A stretch of 48,554 nt of DNA from the NCBI GenBank assembly GCA_947170415.1, contig CAMVTN010000004.1, positions 1 to 48,554 on the forward strand, given 5' to 3'. The translations under genes were made by a program, and so were the position numbers. The notes below the pieces were generated by a model that made no database searches, had not been told where the DNA came from, and saw only the letters and a list, made by a program, of their open reading frames with translations. Source of the DNA: an uncultured Lachnospiraceae bacterium (GTDB lineage Bacteria > Bacillota > Clostridia > Lachnospirales > Lachnospiraceae). Shown piece after piece: positions 47,320-48,554 of this stretch (positions within the stretch are counted from its first letter, which is position 1; each line of letters opens with the position of its first letter).

Positions 47320-48554
47320 ATGTGCGGAATAGTAGGATATATAGGTAAACAGCAGGCGGCAGAGATCATACTTGAAGGTCTTGAAAAACTGGAGTACAGA
47401 GGATATGACTCAGCGGGAATGGCTGTTTATGACGGAGAAAAGGTAAATATAGCAAAGGCTATGGGACGCCTGCAGGTGCTTAAAGAGGTAACTCACGGCG
47501 GAGCGACAGTTCCCGGGCATTCAGGAATCGGACATACGAGATGGGCTACACATGGAGAACCATCTGATGTAAATGCACATCCTCATACAAACAAAAGCGG
47601 AACTATAGCCGTTGTTCATAATGGAATCATCGAAAATTATATCAGTCTAAAGAAAAAGCTTAAGAATAAGGGATATACATTTAAGTCAGAGACAGATACA
47701 GAGGTTATTCCTCAGCTTCTTGACTATTACTACAATGGAAATCCTCTTGAGACGATCTCAAAGGTGATCCAGAGAATAGAAGGCTCATATTCACTCGGAA
47801 TTATATTTGCAGATCATCCGGATGAGATTTACGCTGCCAGAAAATCCAGCCCTCTGATCGTTGCAAAGAATGATGAGGGATGCTTCATTGCATCAGATGC
47901 AACAGCACTTCTTCGATACACCAGAAATGTTTACTACATCGGAGAAGAGGAAATAGCGGTATTAAAGGCTGATGATGTACATTTTTATGATTCTGATGCA
48001 GAAGAGATCGAGAAACCTGTAACAGAGATCAAGTGGGATGCCAATGCAGCAGAAAAGGGCGGTTATGAGTACTTCATGCTGAAGGAAATCTACGAGGAGC
48101 CGAAGACTGTACGTGATACTCTTAATCCCAGGATCCGTGATAATAAGGTCGTTATCGATGAGCTCAACATGACAGATGATGAGATCAAGGCCATTGGAAA
48201 GATCCATATTGTAGCATGCGGATCTGCGTATCATACAGGTGTTACGGCACGTTATGTTTTAGAGGGAATGGCAAGGATCCCGGTAGAAGTAGACATCGCA
48301 TCTGAGTTCAGATACCGCGATCCGCTTCTTGATCCGTCAGATCTGGTTATCGTTATCTCTCAGTCCGGAGAAACAGCTGATACAAAGGCAGCTGTCGAGG
48401 AAGCTCACAGAAAGGGATGTCAGGTACTCGCTATTGTAAATGTAGTAGGTTCCTCTATCGCTCGTGAAGCTGACAAGGTTATGTACACCTGGGCAGGACC
48501 GGAGATTTCAGTTGCGACAACAAAGGCATACAGCGCACAGCTTATAGCTCTTTA
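47320..48554 (+). CDS. glmS: Glutamine-fructose-6-phosphate aminotransferase, 3'-truncated by window edge
   Basis: MCGIVGYIGKQQAAEIILEGLEKLEYRGYDSAGMAV, GHTRWATHGEPSDVNAHPH and VISQSGETADTKAA. Absent from the ORF track because it runs off the window. Confidence 0.96.
   Translation, partial: MCGIVGYIGKQQAAEIILEGLEKLEYRGYDSAGMAVYDGEKVNIAKAMGRLQVLKEVTHGGATVPGHSGIGHTRWATHGEPSDVNAHPHTNKSGTIAVVHNGIIENYISLKKKLKNKGYTFKSETDTEVIPQLLDYYYNGNPLETISKVIQRIEGSYSLGIIFADHPDEIYAARKSSPLIVAKNDEGCFIASDATALLRYTRNVYYIGEEEIAVLKADDVHFYDSDAEEIEKPVTEIKWDANAAEKGGYEYFMLKEIYEEPKTVRDTLNPRIRDNKVVIDELNMTDDEIKAIGKIHIVACGSAYHTGVTARYVLEGMARIPVEVDIASEFRYRDPLLDPSDLVIVISQSGETADTKAAVEEAHRKGCQVLAIVNVVGSSIAREADKVMYTWAGPEISVATTKAYSAQLIAL

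Noticed and set aside
1-48554. CRISPR array, tRNA/rRNA genes, transposase or phage genes
   Set aside because: No regularly spaced repeats, cloverleaf or rRNA sequence, or mobile-element protein was recognised in reading the window and ORF track.

Overview
The window reads as chromosomal DNA from a Firmicute, probably Lachnospiraceae/Butyrivibrio-like (an inference from protein style and codon usage only). It is almost fully coding. Left part (1-8.5 kb): a truncated GH13 amylase, three consecutive zinc-ribbon proteins including an SPFH protein, RsmJ, an amylosucrase-like GH13 and a MalT/LuxR-type STAND regulator. Next (8.7-12.1 kb): a stand-alone ACP / acyl-adenylate ligase / condensation-domain trio. 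Then (12.1-18.6 kb): a highly structured non-coding leader upstream of a DtxR-like regulator, a YoaK-like protein, a thioesterase, a FocA-like channel, a GGDEF gene with a clear reading-frame break, a VTT/DedA-like protein, a Dus enzyme and an OGG-like glycosylase. The right 29 kb is a large surface-polysaccharide locus: rmlB, rmlA, a GH25 gene, rmlC, Wzm/Wzt-type ABC exporter, a WbdD-like methyltransferase-kinase fusion, many GT2 enzymes, a Gtr-like module, kinase and HAD genes, a polyprenyl-phosphate glycosylphosphotransferase, an LCP ligase and a 3'-truncated glmS. The main leads are: (i) a Wzt-coupled chain-terminator-like methyltransferase/kinase in a Gram-positive-type locus; (ii) tandem GT2 paralogs with complementary domain decay; (iii) the structured repeat-flanked RNA element at 12190-12362; (iv) the mini ACP/ligase/condensation cassette with a candidate regulator box shared with the amylosucrase gene; (v) the GGDEF frameshift. 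No searches were run; family calls come from reading motifs.
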